From an uncultured Pedosphaera sp. (GTDB taxonomy: Bacteria; Verrucomicrobiota; Verrucomicrobiia; Limisphaerales; Pedosphaeraceae): 64,000 nt of DNA. Below the pieces are notes generated by a model. That model had not been told where the DNA came from, did no database searches, and saw only the letters and a program-made list of their open reading frames with translations. Each line of letters starts with the position of its first letter. Positions within the stretch are counted from its first letter, which is position 1. The stretch lies in assembly GCA_903918755.1 (NCBI GenBank), contig CAIXFN010000076.1, forward strand, positions 90,130-154,129, given 5' to 3'. Below, in pieces: positions 63,106 to 64,000 of this stretch. The position numbers and the translations under genes were made by a program.

Positions 63106-64000
63106 TCAGTGGGAACAGGTGTCCGCCTTCATTTCATCCAATCCTTTGAACGCGGTGATTCTTCTCAAATCGCTCACTCGCTCGCTTTCCCAAACGTAGC
63201 TGGGACTGCCGTCGGTAATCCCGTAGCGGCCAACCGCGTAATCGTACTCAGCGCGGAGGAGGGCGTCACGATTCGTCGTGATGGTCGTCTGGATGAAAGT
63301 CAGGTTGTCCGGCGAAAATCCGGCTTGCTGCGCGAGCACTTTCCAATCACCCTGCCCGTTCTTGGCGCGCAAGTGGAGGTAGGTGGTGAAAAGAGTTGGC
63401 GGGAAATGGTCCCGCATAACGATCTGCACCAAGTCTTCCGCCACCTCCGCATCGCCATGCATGGAGGTGAAGACATCCTGTCCATCCTTTTGATTGCGAT
63501 AAACAATATAATGAATGTCCAGCTGAGGCAGCGTTGGGTTGTTGGTGGAGCTCATAAAATTCAGCAGTTGTTCCTCCGCTCGTTGACCAAAGGGGCAAAA
63601 GCTCATCACGAACAACTCCAGAGTACGCTCTTTTAGATCGAGAAAATCTGAGATCTCAAATTCTCCCGCTGCTTTCATAAATCCGTTGGCGACGATCCAC
63701 TTGTCAGGGTAGGATGCAATGTCGGTCAATTTGTTGCCGGTAATTTTGAACGTGTCAGTCCTGGTTTTCAGCATGCAATTTGTGCCTTGCTGAATCAGGA
63801 GACCGGAAAGTTTTGCTAAGTCCCAAACGGGGTGCGCCTGCGCCATCTCCATTTTTTGGGTTAGCAGCCTGTTGAAATAATCGTCAAAAAGCGCGATAAT
63901 TGTATCGCCTAATACTATAAGTAAGCTAATATGTTGATGTGTTTGAAACGCATTGTTTGCCACCTCAGGAACTCTTCGTTGCGACTTCCCAGCTAGTGCG
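63106..64000 (-). CDS. Thioredoxin-fold protein, 5' end possibly outside the window
   Basis: The last 285 residues from a GTG at 63963 are shown. The frame stays open to the window edge with protein-like sequence (reading ALAGKSQRRVPEV ahead of that GTG), so the true start may lie beyond 64000. A hydrophobic stretch (ISLLIVLGDTIIALF) near the start may be a membrane anchor. The region LELFVMSFCPFGQRAEEQLL is a thioredoxin-like motif with one Cys (CPFG), as in GILT- and DsbA-like relatives lacking the second Cys. Base composition is visibly more AT-rich than its neighbours, which suggests recent acquisition. Its substrate is unknown. Confidence 0.7.
   Translation of the reverse strand, partial: ALAGKSQRRVPEVANNAFQTHQHISLLIVLGDTIIALFDDYFNRLLTQKMEMAQAHPVWDLAKLSGLLIQQGTNCMLKTRTDTFKITGNKLTDIASYPDKWIVANGFMKAAGEFEISDFLDLKERTLELFVMSFCPFGQRAEEQLLNFMSSTNNPTLPQLDIHYIVYRNQKDGQDVFTSMHGDAEVAEDLVQIVMRDHFPPTLFTTYLHLRAKNGQGDWKVLAQQAGFSPDNLTFIQTTITTNRDALLRAEYDYAVGRYGITDGSPSYVWESERVSDLRRITAFKGLDEMKADTCSH

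Noticed and set aside
1..64000. tRNA, rRNA, riboswitch, phage, IS or CRISPR features
   Set aside because: None was found by eye in the intergenic sequence. A covariance-model scan would be decisive, and a hit in 33832-34324 or 61436-62346 would change this view.

Overview
The window looks like part of a high-GC genome from the PVC superphylum, most likely a Verrucomicrobiota bacterium of the Limisphaerales/Pedosphaera type. This is inferred from gene content, because no rRNA or tRNA gene is present. The pointers are a 3-keto-disaccharide hydrolase (DUF1080)/beta-propeller/c-type heme fusion of the Pirellula/Verrucomicrobium kind, a TIGR03067-type secreted protein, a DUF3299 lipoprotein, very large secreted Ig- and LamG-type repeat proteins, and many long hybrid sensor kinases. 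No phage, IS element or CRISPR array is visible.

Layout. 1-5504 (+): a YbhGFSR-like drug-efflux cluster with the end of a membrane-fusion protein, a double-NBD ABC ATPase, two ABC-2 permeases and a NodT-type outer-membrane factor. 5564-9131 (-): a transmembrane Ser/Thr kinase and a secreted alpha/beta hydrolase. 9240-12000: a TIGR03067 protein (+) and a NarL-type two-component pair (-). 12128-15922 (-): a giant Ig/discoidin-like secreted protein with its own terminator. 16368-21737 (-): pyruvate kinase and a hybrid histidine kinase. 22120-26632: a divergent lipoprotein amidase and a DUF1080-cytochrome fusion. 26664-34065: a zinc-ribbon/cyclase/ATPase/TPR regulator (-), a TolB-propeller/amidohydrolase fusion (+) and a possible gene remnant. 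34325-38815 (+): a multi-PAS/GAF hybrid histidine kinase.

38831-49571 is the most interesting part. A tetraheme cytochrome (-) lies back to back with a tightly coupled (+) operon. The operon encodes a membrane-anchored flavin/2Fe-2S reductase, a cyclic-nucleotide-binding protein fused to a four-cluster ferredoxin, a membrane protein with candidate heme-b histidines, and a membrane-anchored decaheme cytochrome with a Cys-rich cytosolic head. An outer-membrane beta-barrel protein, a FecR-domain protein and a CHASE2-type nucleotide cyclase follow. I infer an inner-membrane electron-transfer system between NAD(P)H and periplasmic multiheme cytochromes that is gated by a cyclic nucleotide, with a cyclase encoded about 4 kb away.

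49596-64000: a DUF3299 lipoprotein (-); LarB and LarC (+) for the nickel-pincer cofactor; a LamG-repeat giant with three exact 714-bp units (-); a two-gene ABC exporter and a small membrane protein (-); a FitAB-type toxin-antitoxin pair with a candidate operator (-); a roughly 0.9-kb gene-poor stretch with inverted repeats; a 35-residue membrane peptide plus a lipoprotein (+); and a lower-GC thioredoxin-like gene (-) that runs to the window edge.
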